From Candidatus Polarisedimenticolaceae bacterium (GTDB taxonomy: Bacteria; Acidobacteriota; Polarisedimenticolia; Polarisedimenticolales; DASRJG01), in assembly GCA_036376135.1 (NCBI GenBank), contig DASVAW010000155.1, positions 1-36,403 of the forward strand: a stretch of DNA of 36,403 bases. Direction: 5' to 3'. This document shows positions 8,562 to 17,730 of the stretch, piece by piece. Numbering within the stretch: position 1 is the first letter of the stretch; every line of letters begins with the position of its first letter. Under the pieces are notes generated by a model. That model was given only the letters and a program-made list of their open reading frames with translations, made no database searches and was not told the origin of the DNA. A program made the position numbers and the translations under genes.

Positions 8562-9119
8562 ATGCCGTTCGGAAGTCTGTGGCTCCCCGTCGTCGTCTCC
8601 GCGGTGGCCGTGTTCCTCGCGAGCTCGGTCGTGCACATGGTTCTCAAGTACCACAAGGCCGACTACAGGCCGTTCGCCAACGAAGCGGAGGTCGGCGAGG
8701 CGATCCGGAAGGGGAATCCCGGCCCGGGGTTGTACGTGATCCCGCATTGCGCCGACATGAGCGAGATGAAGGACCCCGCGGTGATCGCGAAGTACGAGAA
8801 GGGGCCGGTGGGGCTCCTCGCGGTGCTGCCGACGGGCGTCCCCAACATGGGGAAGCTCCTCGGGCTCTGGTTCGGCTTCTGCCTGCTGCTGAGCTTCGTG
8901 ATCGGCTACGTCGCCCGTCACACGCTCAGCGTCGGTTCGGACGGCATGTCCGTCATGCGCGTGACCGGGGCGATCGCCTTCATCGGATACGGGATGTCGT
9001 CGATCATCGACTCGATCTGGCACGGGGTTCCCTGGTCGAACACCGGCCGGGCGCTGATCGACGCGGCGATCTACGCGGTCGTCACGGGGCTTGCGTTCCG
9101 GCTGCTCTGGCCGTCCTAG
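8562..9119 (+). CDS. conserved-looking four-helix membrane protein of unknown function
   Basis: A 185-residue protein beginning MPFGSLWLPVVVSAVAVFLAS, with an excellent RBS (AAGGAGGTGG, 8548-8557). One membrane segment lies near residues 7-27. A soluble stretch of about 75 residues follows, containing YRPFANEAEV, GLYVIPHC and the segment around KYEKGPVG. Three more membrane segments lie near 100-120, 132-152 and 163-182. I do not recognise a family with a known function. The fixed topology and the Pro/His/Cys stretch before the second helix suggest a conserved protein, not a chance frame. It is divergent from the cytochrome gene, and its last 38 bp overlap the convergent metallohydrolase gene. 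Composition matches the neighbours. Confidence 0.8.
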   Translation: MPFGSLWLPVVVSAVAVFLASSVVHMVLKYHKADYRPFANEAEVGEAIRKGNPGPGLYVIPHCADMSEMKDPAVIAKYEKGPVGLLAVLPTGVPNMGKLLGLWFGFCLLLSFVIGYVARHTLSVGSDGMSVMRVTGAIAFIGYGMSSIIDSIWHGVPWSNTGRALIDAAIYAVVTGLAFRLLWPS

Positions 9120-9987
9120 GCAGCTCGAGCGCCATCAGGTCCTCGCCGAAGATCACCTCGCCCGGGTAGGTCTTGCGGATCTCGGCGAGGACCGCCTCGC
9201 GGTCGAACGCCGCGTCCCCCGGGACGTAGTGGCTGAGGACGAGCGTCTTCACCCCGGCGTCCGACGCGATCTTCCCGACGTCGCGGTACCTCGTGTGGCT
9301 GTTGAGGACGTGTTCGACGAGCGGGTGCCCCTTCGGTTTCCCCAGCGCCGCCACGATCCCGTCGTCGTCCAGGATCAGCACCTCGTGCACGAGGACCTCC
9401 GCGCCCTTCGCGAGGCGCACGAGATTCTCCGAAGGCGCGGTGTCCCCGGAGATCACGACGCTCCACCCTTCGCCGTCGAAGCGGTACGCGAACGCCTCCC
9501 GGATCGGCGGGTGCGCGACGCGCGCCGCGGTCACGGTCACCCGATCGTCCTTCAGGACGACCCCTTCGCCGCGCAGCTCGTGGACCTCGACCAGATCGCG
9601 CAGGTCGGCCCGTCCCTCGTCCACGATGCGCGTCTCGACGTCGAAGGCGTTCGCCTTCAGCCCCGCCTTCACCGCGTGCCCGAGCGGTCGCGGGCCGTGA
9701 ATCGTCACCTTCGTTTCGAGCCCCGCCGCCCAGGCGAGCAGCGGCAGGGTGACGAGATCCGCCGCGTGATCCGAGTGGTGATGGGTCAGGAAGAGGTGGC
9801 GCAGGCTCGTGAAGGGAAGTCCCGCGAGGCGCATCTGGCGCCCGACGCCGTTCCCGGCGTCCACGACGTAGATCCGGTCGCCGACCACGATCGCCTGCGA
9901 CGGCGCCGCGCGGAGTTTCTTGGGGGTCGGGCCGCCTGCGGTGCCGAGGAGAACGAGGGAGGCGGCGAGGGCGAGGCTCGGGAGCAC
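9082..9987 (-). CDS. exported metallo-beta-lactamase-fold hydrolase (RNase Z/arylsulfatase-like)
   Basis: A 301-residue protein with the metal-binding motif THHHSDHAADL (residues 68-77), a later SGDTAPSENL with the bridging Asp, a VHEV strand and the final metal ligand in VLSHYVPGD. This layout is that of the RNase Z-like/arylsulfatase branch of the metallo-beta-lactamase superfamily. The N-terminus MLPSLALAASLVLLGTAGG reads as a signal peptide, so it is a periplasmic hydrolase of unknown substrate, not the tRNA-processing enzyme. Start GTG 9987 has AAGGAGTGACGC upstream and lies 3 bp after the kdpE stop, so it is probably the last gene of the kdp run. The 3' end overlaps the convergent membrane-protein gene by 38 bp. 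Confidence 0.85.
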   Translation of the reverse strand: MLPSLALAASLVLLGTAGGPTPKKLRAAPSQAIVVGDRIYVVDAGNGVGRQMRLAGLPFTSLRHLFLTHHHSDHAADLVTLPLLAWAAGLETKVTIHGPRPLGHAVKAGLKANAFDVETRIVDEGRADLRDLVEVHELRGEGVVLKDDRVTVTAARVAHPPIREAFAYRFDGEGWSVVISGDTAPSENLVRLAKGAEVLVHEVLILDDDGIVAALGKPKGHPLVEHVLNSHTRYRDVGKIASDAGVKTLVLSHYVPGDAAFDREAVLAEIRKTYPGEVIFGEDLMALELPRTARAAGTQAP

Positions 9988-9990
9988 GCG

Positions 9991-10686
9991 TCACTCCTTC
10001 AGCCGGTAACCCACCCCCGGCTCGGTCACCAGATACCGCGGCCGGGCGGGCTCGGCCTCCAGTTTGTGCCGCAGGCCGTGCATCTGGACGCGCAGGTAAT
10101 GGGGGCTCCCCACCGCGCCGGGTCCCCAGACCTCGGTGAGGAGCTGGCGTTGCGTGACGACCTTCCCGGCGTGGCGCACGAGCAGCGCCAGCAGCTTGAA
10201 CTCGGTCGGCGTCAGGTGGACGTCCTTCCCCTCCACGCAGACCCTGTGCGCGGCGAGGTCGACCTCGAGATCCCCCGTGCGGAAGACCGCGCCGGGCGCG
10301 TTGCCCGCGACCCGCGCGGCGTGGCGCAGGGCCACCCGCAGGCGCGCCAGCAGCTCCTCGACACCGAACGGTTTCGTGAGGTAGTCGTCCGCCCCGGCAT
10401 CCAGCGCGGCGACCTTGTCCCGCTCGAGCCCCCGGGCCGACAGGACGACGATCGGCACCGGAGACCACTCGCGGATCCGCTTCGTGACCTCGAGGCCGTC
10501 GAGGTCGGGAAGGCCGAGGTCCAGCAGGATGATCTCGGGAGCGCGCGTCGCCGCCAGCACCAGGCCGTCTTCTCCGTTCTCGGCTTCCAGGAGGCGGTAC
10601 CCGTGCGCCGGAAGGGCCGCCCGCAGAAAGCGGCGGATCTGAGGGTCGTCCTCGACCAGGAGCACCGTGGATTCCGGCGCGGTCAC
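9991..10686 (-). CDS. kdpE: KdpE, response regulator of the potassium-uptake operon
   Basis: A 231-residue OmpR/PhoB-type regulator. The receiver domain has the acidic pair at residues 12-14 (VEDD), the phospho-acceptor Asp56 in LLDLGLPDLDG, Thr/Ser in VVLSARG and Lys in LTKPFG. The C-terminal winged helix contains LTPTEFKLLALLV and the recognition stretch YLRVQMHGLRHKLE, which closely resembles KdpE of other bacteria. It begins with GTG 10686, overlapping the kdpD stop as GTGA, so translation is coupled to the sensor. When phosphorylated by KdpD it should activate the kdp promoter under K+ limitation or osmotic stress. Identification by motifs and context is strong. Confidence 0.95.
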   Translation of the reverse strand: MTAPESTVLLVEDDPQIRRFLRAALPAHGYRLLEAENGEDGLVLAATRAPEIILLDLGLPDLDGLEVTKRIREWSPVPIVVLSARGLERDKVAALDAGADDYLTKPFGVEELLARLRVALRHAARVAGNAPGAVFRTGDLEVDLAAHRVCVEGKDVHLTPTEFKLLALLVRHAGKVVTQRQLLTEVWGPGAVGSPHYLRVQMHGLRHKLEAEPARPRYLVTEPGVGYRLKE

Positions 10687-13370
10687 GGGGCGGTCTCCGC
10701 GGCCGGGGGCTCTCCCGTGAGGGGGAGGGTGAAGCGGAACGCGGCACCGCCGCCGGGCCGATTCTCCGCCCAGATCCGACCGCCGTGGGCCTCGACGATC
10801 GCACGGGCGAGCGCCAGGCCGAGTCCGACCCCCTGCCGCGCCGGGGCGTTCTCGCCCCGGAAGAACTTCTCGAAGATGCGGGATTCCTCGCCTTCCGGGA
10901 TACCCGGCCCGCGATCGAGGACCTCGACGGTCACCTGGTCCGCCCCCGCGGAGGCGCCGAGCTCGATCGTCGTCCCCGGAGGGGTGTAGCGGAGGGCGTT
11001 CTCGACGAGGTTCACGAGCACCCGCTCGACGAGGACGTCGTCGAGGGGAACGAGCGGGAGGTCGTCGGGGAGACGCAGGACCACCTCGCGCTCCCGGAGC
11101 TGTCGCTCGAGGTCGTGCAACGCGGCGCCGACCACCTCCTCGAGCGGCTGCCATTCCCGCCGCAGCGCGACCCGGCTCCCCTGAAGCCGCCCCATGTCGA
11201 GGAGGTTGTTCGCGAGGCGCCCCATCCGGTCGGCCTCTTCGTGGATGGTCAGGACGAGCTCGCGGCTCGAGGCGGCGTCGAGCCGGTCGCTGCTGAAGGC
11301 GAGGCTCGACGCGGCGCCGGAGATCGCCGCGAGCGGCGTGCGCAAGTCGTGCGAGACGGCGGCGAGGAGTGCGTTTCGCAGGCTCTCCCCCTCGGCGGCG
11401 AGACGGTTCCGGTGCGCCTCGCGTGCGAGCAAGGCACGCTCGAGGGCGAGCGCCGCCTGGTTCGCGAAGGCGTCGAGCAGGTGGCGCTGGTCGGTCGTGA
11501 ACGGCGGACGGCCCGCCCCGGCGTGCACGCCGAGGACGCCGACGACGCCCCGGCTCCCGGTCAGCGGGAGGTAGAGCCCTTCCGCCCCGGAGAGGGTGTC
11601 GGTTCCCTTCCCCGCGGGGGCGCCGTGCCCGCCGACCCAGGAGGCCACCGCGACCTCCTTCGCGTCCCTCGCAAACGACGGCGGCGCCTCGCCGCGCACC
11701 TCGAGCATGCCGCGGTCTCCGGGGAGGAAGACGGCGGTCGCCGCGTCGAAGACCTCCTCCACGTGACGGCGCACCGCCCCGATCATCGTGTCGAGGCTCC
11801 GCGTCCCCGCCAGCTCGCGGCTGAGCGCGTAGAGGGCCCCCGTGCGACGCTCGCGCGCCCGCGCGACGTCCGCCTGGAGCTTCACCCGCGCCGTGAGGGT
11901 GCTGAGGATCGCCGCGACCGCCGCCATCACCGCGAAGGTGACCACGTATTGCGCGTCGGCGACGGCGAACGTGAAGTGGGGAGGGATGAAGAAGAAGTCG
12001 AACGCCGCCACGCCGAGGACCGAGGCGAGCAGGGAAGGACCGCGCCCCCACCGTGTCGCCACGACGACGACGCCGAGCAGGTAGACCATCACGAGGTTCG
12101 ACCGCTCGAGCCAGGGGAACCCCGCAGCCGCGACCGCGGTGCAGCCGCCGGTCGTCGCGACCGCCCGGGCGTAGCCGCTCCAGTCCACCGGGGCCGGCAC
12201 GGCCGAGGACCTCGTGGGGGCGCCGCGCTCGTCGCCGTGCACGATGAACACGTCGATGTCTCCGCTCGCGCGGGCGAGGCGCGTGACGAACGAGCCCGAC
12301 CAGAGCTCGCGCCACCGCCAGAAGCGCGCGGGTTTCCCCACCACGATCTTCGAGACGTTGCGCGCGCGGGCGAAGGCGACGATCTCCTCGACGGCGTCGT
12401 GGGCGGTGAGCGTCACGGTCTCGCCGCCCAGCTCCTCGGCGAGGCGCAGCGCATGGTCGGCGTAGGCCTGGTCCTCCTTCGACAACGCCGCGTGCCGCGG
12501 CTGCTCGACGAAGAGCACCGTCCACGACGCGCGAAGCCGGCGGGCGAGCCTGCGTCCCGCGCGGACGAGGCGCGCGGCGGAGGGGCTCGGGCTGATGCAA
12601 ACCAGCAGCTTCTCGGCGATCGGCCACGTCCGCTCGGCCCCTTCGGCCCGCCGGTAGACCTGCATCTGCGCGTCGACGCGATCCGCCGTGCAGCGAAGCG
12701 CCAGCTCCCGGAGCGCGATCAGGTTTCCTTTCCGGAAGAAGTTCGCGACCGCGCGCTCGGCCTGTTCCGGGACGTAGACCTTGCCGTCCCGCAACCGACC
12801 GAGGAGCTCGTCGGGGGGGAGGTCGATCAGCTCGACCTCGTCCGCGGACTCGACGATCGAGTCGGGGACCGTTTCGCGGACGGCGACCCCCGTCACCTGC
12901 GCCACGAGGTCGTTGAGGCTCTCGAGGTGCTGGACGTTGAGCGTCGTGTAGACGTCGATGCCCGCCGCGAGGAGCTCCTCGACGTCCTGGAACCGACGCT
13001 GGTGTCGGGAGCCCGGGGCGTTGGTGTGCGCGAGCTCGTCGACGAGGATCAGCCCGGGCTTGCGCGCCAGGGCGCCGTCGAGGTCGAACTCCCTGAGGAT
13101 GCGGTCGCGATACGGGACCCGGTGCGGCGGAATCTCGGGAAGGCCGACGAGCAGCGCGTCGGTCTCGGCGCGACCGTGGGTCTCGACGTAGCCGACGACG
13201 ACGTCGATCCCCTCCTCGAGCCGCTCGTGTGCCGCCTGGAGCATCGCGTAGGTCTTCCCGACACCCGCGACGGCACCGAAGAAGACCTTGAGGCGGCCGC
13301 GCCCCGCCGACCCTTCCTCCTGCTGCACGCGAGCGAGGAGCGCTTCCGGGTCAGGTCTCCCGTCGGCCAT
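10683..13370 (-). CDS. kdpD: KdpD, sensor histidine kinase for potassium/turgor
   Basis: An 895-residue protein of full KdpD length. The N-terminal KdpD domain has Walker A GAVAGVGKT (residues 32-40) and the family stretch DELAHTNAPGSRHQRRFQDV. A universal-stress-like domain follows (LLVCISPSPSAARLV). Next are a four-helix DUF4118 membrane region (AFDFFFIPPHFTFAVAD marks it), a GAF-like region, and a HisKA/HATPase_c kinase with phospho-acceptor His674 in VSHDLRTPLAA. N, G1 and G2 boxes are present (VLVNLVENALRYTP, DRGPGIPEG, GVGLGLALA). It reads K+ supply and phosphorylates KdpE. The RBS GGAGG stands 6 nt before ATG 13370, and the gene follows kdpB by 24 bp. Nothing is missing. Confidence 0.96.
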   Translation of the reverse strand: MADGRPDPEALLARVQQEEGSAGRGRLKVFFGAVAGVGKTYAMLQAAHERLEEGIDVVVGYVETHGRAETDALLVGLPEIPPHRVPYRDRILREFDLDGALARKPGLILVDELAHTNAPGSRHQRRFQDVEELLAAGIDVYTTLNVQHLESLNDLVAQVTGVAVRETVPDSIVESADEVELIDLPPDELLGRLRDGKVYVPEQAERAVANFFRKGNLIALRELALRCTADRVDAQMQVYRRAEGAERTWPIAEKLLVCISPSPSAARLVRAGRRLARRLRASWTVLFVEQPRHAALSKEDQAYADHALRLAEELGGETVTLTAHDAVEEIVAFARARNVSKIVVGKPARFWRWRELWSGSFVTRLARASGDIDVFIVHGDERGAPTRSSAVPAPVDWSGYARAVATTGGCTAVAAAGFPWLERSNLVMVYLLGVVVVATRWGRGPSLLASVLGVAAFDFFFIPPHFTFAVADAQYVVTFAVMAAVAAILSTLTARVKLQADVARARERRTGALYALSRELAGTRSLDTMIGAVRRHVEEVFDAATAVFLPGDRGMLEVRGEAPPSFARDAKEVAVASWVGGHGAPAGKGTDTLSGAEGLYLPLTGSRGVVGVLGVHAGAGRPPFTTDQRHLLDAFANQAALALERALLAREAHRNRLAAEGESLRNALLAAVSHDLRTPLAAISGAASSLAFSSDRLDAASSRELVLTIHEEADRMGRLANNLLDMGRLQGSRVALRREWQPLEEVVGAALHDLERQLREREVVLRLPDDLPLVPLDDVLVERVLVNLVENALRYTPPGTTIELGASAGADQVTVEVLDRGPGIPEGEESRIFEKFFRGENAPARQGVGLGLALARAIVEAHGGRIWAENRPGGGAAFRFTLPLTGEPPAAETAP

Positions 13371-13394
13371 GGCTTGCCTCCAGCCCGGATTGTT

Positions 13395-15392
13395 TCACGC
13401 CAATCCGACCGCGACGAGGACGAGGTCGATCGCCTTGATGCCGACGAACGGCAATACGACCCCGCCCAGGCCGTAGACGAGCATGTTGCGGCGCAGGACG
13501 GCGGCGGACCCCAGCGGCCTGTAGGCCACGCCCTTCAACGCCAGCGGAATGAGCGCGATGATGATCAGCGCGTTGAAGATCACCGCCGACAGGATCGCCG
13601 ACTCGGGCGTCGCGAGCCGCATGACGTTCAGGACGCCGAGCTGGGGAAACGCCAGGAGGAACATCGCGGGGAGGATCGCGAAGTACTTCGCGACGTCGTT
13701 GGCGATCGAGAAGGTCGTCAGCGCCCCGCGGGTCATGAGCAGCTGCTTGCCGATCTCGACGATCTCGATGAGCTTCGTCGGATTGGAATCGAGGTCGACC
13801 ATGTTCCCCGCTTCCTTTGCGGCGGTGGTCCCCGTGTTCATCGCCACGCCGACGTCGGCCTGGGCGAGCGCCGGGGCGTCGTTGGTTCCGTCCCCGGTCA
13901 TCGCGACGAGTTTTCCCGCGGCCTGCTCCTTCCGGATCAGCCGCATCTTGTCCTCGGGCGTGGCCTCCGCGAGGAAGTCGTCGACCCCCGCCTCCTCCGC
14001 GATCGTCGCCGCGGTGAGCGGGTTGTCCCCGGTGATCATGACGGTCTTGATCCCCATCGCCCGCAGGGCCGCGAAGCGCTGGCGTATCCCCCCCTTCACG
14101 ACGTCCTTCAGGTAGACGACCCCGAGCGCGCGACCGCGCTCGGCCACGACGAGCGGGGTGCCTCCCCCGCGCGCGATGCGATCCACGATCGCCTCGAGGT
14201 CGTGCGGCGCCGACCCGCCGCTCTCCTTCACGTACCTCGCCACCGCGTCCGACGCCCCCTTGCGGATCTCCCTCCCGTCGAGGTCGATGCCCGACATGCG
14301 CGTTTGCGCCGAGAAGGGGACGAATCCCGCCGACTTGTCGGCCAACTCGCGCCCGCGAATCCCGTACCGCTCCTTGGCGAGGACGACGATCGAGCGCCCT
14401 TCCGGGGTCTCGTCCGCCAGGGAGGCCAGCTGCGCCGCATCCGCGAGCTCGCCTTCGCTCACTCCGGTCACCGGGATGAGCTCCACGGCCTGACGGTTCC
14501 CCAGCGTGATCGTGCCGGTCTTGTCGAGCAGGAGCGTGTCCACGTCCCCCGCGGCCTCGACGGCGCGCCCGGACATCGCGAGGACGTTGTGCTGGACGAG
14601 CCGGTCCATCCCCGCGATCCCGATCGCCGAGATGAGGGCCCCGATCGTCGTGGGGATGAGACACACGAGCAGCGCGATCAGGACCGGGATGGGGATCTCG
14701 GTGCCGGCGTACGCGGCGAGCGGCCGGAGCGTCACGACGACGATCAGGAACACGAGGGCCAGGACCGCGAGCAGGATGTTCAGGGCGAGCTCGTTGGGCG
14801 TCTTCTGCCGCTCGGCCCCCTCGACGAGGGCGATCATCCGGTCGAGGAAGGAGTGACCGGGGTCGGAGGTCACGCGAACCTGGATCCAGTCCGACAGGAC
14901 GCGGGTCCCGCCGGTCACGGCCGACCGGTCTCCGCCCGCCTCGCGGATGACCGGGGCCGACTCCCCGGTGATCGCCGACTCGTCCACCGACGCCACGCCC
15001 TGCACGATCTCGCCGTCCGATGGGATGATCTCCCCCGCGCGCACGAGGACGCGGTCGCCCTTGCGCAAACTCGCCGCGGGGACCGCCTCCGTCCGCTCCC
15101 CGGACGTCAGCCGGTGCGCCATCGTTTCGGTCCGCGTCCTGCGCAGGGTGTCCGCCTGTGCCTTGCCGCGCCCTTCCGCCATCGCCTCGGCGAAGTTCGC
15201 GAAGAGCACCGTGAACCAAAGCCAGCAGGCGACCTGTCCGGTGAACAACGACGGTTCCCGGAAGAACTCCACCGTCGTCAGCAGGCTGCCGACCTCGACG
15301 ATGCACATCACCGGGTTCTTGACCTGCCTGCGGGGATCGAGCTTCCGGAACGACTCCCGGATCGCCGGCACCAGGATGACGGGGTCCCACAT
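13395..15392 (-). CDS. kdpB: KdpB, catalytic P-type ATPase subunit of the K+ pump
   Basis: A 665-residue P-type ATPase. It shows the phosphorylation motif DKTGT (Asp290), the TGES-type actuator loop [27 protein letters not shown], and the hinge [24 protein letters not shown]. The beginning, [20 protein letters not shown], is typical of KdpB. It hydrolyses ATP to drive K+ through KdpA. I chose ATG 15392 over longer frames because AAGGAG lies 7 nt upstream and homologues begin at this motif. It follows kdpC by 14 bp and precedes kdpD by 24 bp. Its position after kdpC departs from the usual A-B-C order. The sequence looks intact. Confidence 0.96.
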   Translation of the reverse strand: MWDPVILVPAIRESFRKLDPRRQVKNPVMCIVEVGSLLTTVEFFREPSLFTGQVACWLWFTVLFANFAEAMAEGRGKAQADTLRRTRTETMAHRLTSGERTEAVPAASLRKGDRVLVRAGEIIPSDGEIVQGVASVDESAITGESAPVIREAGGDRSAVTGGTRVLSDWIQVRVTSDPGHSFLDRMIALVEGAERQKTPNELALNILLAVLALVFLIVVVTLRPLAAYAGTEIPIPVLIALLVCLIPTTIGALISAIGIAGMDRLVQHNVLAMSGRAVEAAGDVDTLLLDKTGTITLGNRQAVELIPVTGVSEGELADAAQLASLADETPEGRSIVVLAKERYGIRGRELADKSAGFVPFSAQTRMSGIDLDGREIRKGASDAVARYVKESGGSAPHDLEAIVDRIARGGGTPLVVAERGRALGVVYLKDVVKGGIRQRFAALRAMGIKTVMITGDNPLTAATIAEEAGVDDFLAEATPEDKMRLIRKEQAAGKLVAMTGDGTNDAPALAQADVGVAMNTGTTAAKEAGNMVDLDSNPTKLIEIVEIGKQLLMTRGALTTFSIANDVAKYFAILPAMFLLAFPQLGVLNVMRLATPESAILSAVIFNALIIIALIPLALKGVAYRPLGSAAVLRRNMLVYGLGGVVLPFVGIKAIDLVLVAVGLA

Positions 15393-15406
15393 CGCACTCT
15401 CCTTGG

Positions 15407-15967
15407 TTACCTGTCGAGCGTCCGGTCCAGGTCGAGATTCAGCTCCAGCACGTTGACGCGCGGCCTCCCCAGGAACCCGAGCGTCGGGCCTTCGGTGTGG
15501 GCCCGGACGATCTCGCGCACGCGGTCGGGGGTCGTGCCCCGGGCCGCGGCGACGCGGGGGACCTGGAGCTCGATCGCCGCGGGGGAAAGATGCGGATCGA
15601 GTCCCGAGCCGCTCGCGGTGACGAGCTCCGCGGGAACGGGGACGGGGACGGACCCGAACGCCTCGAGGCGGCCCCGGACGGCGGCGAGATGCTCCGGATT
15701 CGACGCAGCGTAGTTCGTGCCTCCGGCGGAGGCGGCGTCGTAGTCGACGGCGGAGGGGCGCGGGTGGAAGTACTGGGGCCGGGTGAACCCCTGCGCGATC
15801 AGCCGGGAGCCGACGACGGTGCCGTCGTCGCGCAGGATCAGGCTGCCTTCCGCCTGCGCGGGGAACAGCACCCGGCCCACGGCCCACACGACGAGGGGAT
15901 ACCCGCCCCCCAAAAGAACCAGAGTGATCAGGGTGAATCGAAGGCCGAGCCCGAGCTCCCGCAGCAT
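15407..15967 (-). CDS. kdpC: KdpC, potassium-transporting ATPase subunit C
   Basis: A 186-residue protein with one N-terminal membrane helix ([23 protein letters not shown]) and a periplasmic domain. Family stretches include [20 protein letters not shown], a GTNYAASNP-type loop, [20 protein letters not shown] and [13 protein letters not shown]. KdpC stabilises the KdpFABC complex. GAGGGAGG precedes ATG 15967, 10 bp after the kdpA stop. It sits between kdpA and kdpB instead of after kdpB. The product itself looks ordinary. Confidence 0.95.
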   Translation of the reverse strand: MLRELGLGLRFTLITLVLLGGGYPLVVWAVGRVLFPAQAEGSLILRDDGTVVGSRLIAQGFTRPQYFHPRPSAVDYDAASAGGTNYAASNPEHLAAVRGRLEAFGSVPVPVPAELVTASGSGLDPHLSPAAIELQVPRVAAARGTTPDRVREIVRAHTEGPTLGFLGRPRVNVLELNLDLDRTLDR

Positions 15968-15977
15968 GTCGCCTCCC

Positions 15978-17642
15978 TCACATGGCCAGGTGCTCGGCGA
16001 TCGGGCCGAGTACGGCGACCGGCAGGAACATCAGCAGTCCCAGGACGACGATCACCGCCCCGAGCGTGGCGCCGAAGGTCACGCTGTCGGCCCGGAGCGA
16101 GCCCGCGGTCTCGGGGGCGGCGGGCTTCGCCGCGAGGGAAGCCGCGAGCGCGAGGGGTGCGAGGATCGGGATGTAGCGCGACAGCAGCATCACGAGACCC
16201 GTCGAGAGGTTCCAGAACGGCGTGTCGTCGCCGAGCCCTTCGAAGCCGGAGCCGTTGTTCGCGGTCGCCGACGAGAACTCGTACAACATCTCGGAGAAAC
16301 CGTGCGGTCCCGGATTCTCGAGCCAACCCAGCGTCGCCCCGGGGTCGGCGGTTGTCGCCCAGACCCAGCAGGCGACCGCGGTCCCGACCAGGATCGCGAA
16401 CGGATGCCAGAGCAGCGCCACGCTCGCGAGCTTCATCTCCTTCGCCTCGACCTTCTTGCCGAGGAGCTCGGGGGTGCGGCCGATCATCATCCCCGCGACG
16501 AACGCTGCGACGACGATGAAGATCAGCATGTTGACGAACCCGACGCCGACTCCACCGAAGACGCAGTTCAGCCACATCCCGAGCATCGGCAACAGCCCGC
16601 CCAGCGGCGTCATGGAGTCGTGCATCGTGTTGACGGAGCCGTTGGAGGTCGCGGTCGTGGTCACCGCCCACAGGGCCGAAGAAGCGACCCCGATCCGTAC
16701 TTCCTTCCCCTCCATCGAGCCGCCCGCCTCGAGCGCGATCCCGGCGGCGGTCATCGGCAGGTAGAGGGCCAGCATCGTCGCGAACACCATCACCGCGAAG
16801 CGTCGGCGCCCGAGCATCCGGCCCAGCGTCCAGACCATGGCCATGGGCAGGACCGCGATCGCCCACAGTTCGACGAGGTTCGTGAGCGGCGTCGGGTTCT
16901 CGAACGGGTGGGCCGAGTTCGGCCCGAAGTATCCCCCGCCGTTGGTCCCCAGCTGCTTGATCGCCACGACCGCAGCGGTGACACCGCGGGCGATCGACTG
17001 CGTGTCCCCTTCGACCGTCGTCGCCTGCGCCGCCCCCTGGAACGTCGCCGGGGTCCCCTGGGAGATCAGGAAGATCGCGACGGGAACGGCCAGCGGCAGG
17101 AGCACTCGTACGGCGGCCCGTGTGACGTCCACGTAGAAGTTGCCGAGGTGCGTGAGGCGGCTCCCGGCGAGCCCCCGGATGACCGCGATGCACGCCGCGA
17201 TGCCGGTCGCCGCGCTCGCGAACTGGAGGAAGGTGACGACGAACATCTGCGAGAAGTACGACAGCCCCGTCTCCCCGCTGTAGTGCTGCAGGTTCGTGTT
17301 CGTCGTGAAGCTCGATGCGGTGTTGAATGCGAGCGTCGGCTCCATCCCCCCGATTCCGTCGGGGTTCAGCGGCAGCAGATGCTGGAACGTGACGATCGCG
17401 AACGCGACGACGCCCATGACGAGGTTGGAGACCAGCAGCGAGCACGCGTAGGCTTTCCAGTCCTGCTGCGCGTCCGGGTCGACGCCGGTGGCACGGAGCA
17501 CGAACCGTTCGATCGGGACCATCACGGGATCCAGCCGGGTCCGCTCCCCCGTGAACACCCTGAACATGTACCGACCCAGGAGAGGGCTCGTCGCGATCGT
17601 GAGGGCGATCGTGACGGCGACGGCGAGGTATTCGACTCCCAT
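15978..17642 (-). CDS. kdpA: KdpA, potassium-channel-like subunit of the K+ pump
   Basis: A 554-residue multi-spanning protein with the four pseudo-repeats of KdpA and its selectivity-filter stretches: NTASSFTTNTNLQHYSGE, GTNGGGYFGPNSAHPFENP, TTATSNGSVN and SATANNGSGFEGL. It selects and passes K+ into the KdpB pump. ATG 17642 is preferred because GAGG (17651-17648) stands 5 nt upstream. GTG 17648 would add two residues and leave no room for an RBS. The RBS overlaps the kdpF stop, so A and F are translationally linked. Length agrees with E. coli KdpA (557). Confidence 0.95.
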   Translation of the reverse strand: MGVEYLAVAVTIALTIATSPLLGRYMFRVFTGERTRLDPVMVPIERFVLRATGVDPDAQQDWKAYACSLLVSNLVMGVVAFAIVTFQHLLPLNPDGIGGMEPTLAFNTASSFTTNTNLQHYSGETGLSYFSQMFVVTFLQFASAATGIAACIAVIRGLAGSRLTHLGNFYVDVTRAAVRVLLPLAVPVAIFLISQGTPATFQGAAQATTVEGDTQSIARGVTAAVVAIKQLGTNGGGYFGPNSAHPFENPTPLTNLVELWAIAVLPMAMVWTLGRMLGRRRFAVMVFATMLALYLPMTAAGIALEAGGSMEGKEVRIGVASSALWAVTTTATSNGSVNTMHDSMTPLGGLLPMLGMWLNCVFGGVGVGFVNMLIFIVVAAFVAGMMIGRTPELLGKKVEAKEMKLASVALLWHPFAILVGTAVACWVWATTADPGATLGWLENPGPHGFSEMLYEFSSATANNGSGFEGLGDDTPFWNLSTGLVMLLSRYIPILAPLALAASLAAKPAAPETAGSLRADSVTFGATLGAVIVVLGLLMFLPVAVLGPIAEHLAM

Positions 17643-17649
17643 CCGCACC

Positions 17650-17730
17650 TCAGAACCGTTCCGGGCGCAGCATCGCGTAGAGCAGGTACGCGAACGCCAG
17701 GATGCTCAGGATCAACGCGACGATCGCCAT
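17650..17730 (-). CDS. kdpF: KdpF, 26-residue single-helix subunit of the K+ pump
   Basis: A tiny frame from ATG 17730 to TGA 17652-17650. It encodes one membrane helix, with AFAYLLYAMLRPERF at its end. This matches the usual KdpF pattern of about 29 residues ending in Y-L-x-Y-A-L-x-x-x-E-x-F. KdpF stabilises the KdpABC complex in the membrane. GAGGAAGG lies 8 nt upstream of the start, and the stop overlaps the kdpA RBS. It is easily missed by length filters, but position, RBS and sequence all agree. Confidence 0.92.
   Translation of the reverse strand: MAIVALILSILAFAYLLYAMLRPERF

Noticed and set aside
10785-15713. Very long plus-strand open frame (over 1600 codons) across kdpE, kdpD, kdpB and kdpC
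   Set aside because: It lies opposite four clearly recognised kdp genes. Its translation is a low-complexity Arg/Glu/Asp-rich string, typical of antisense frames in GC-rich DNA where stop codons are rare.
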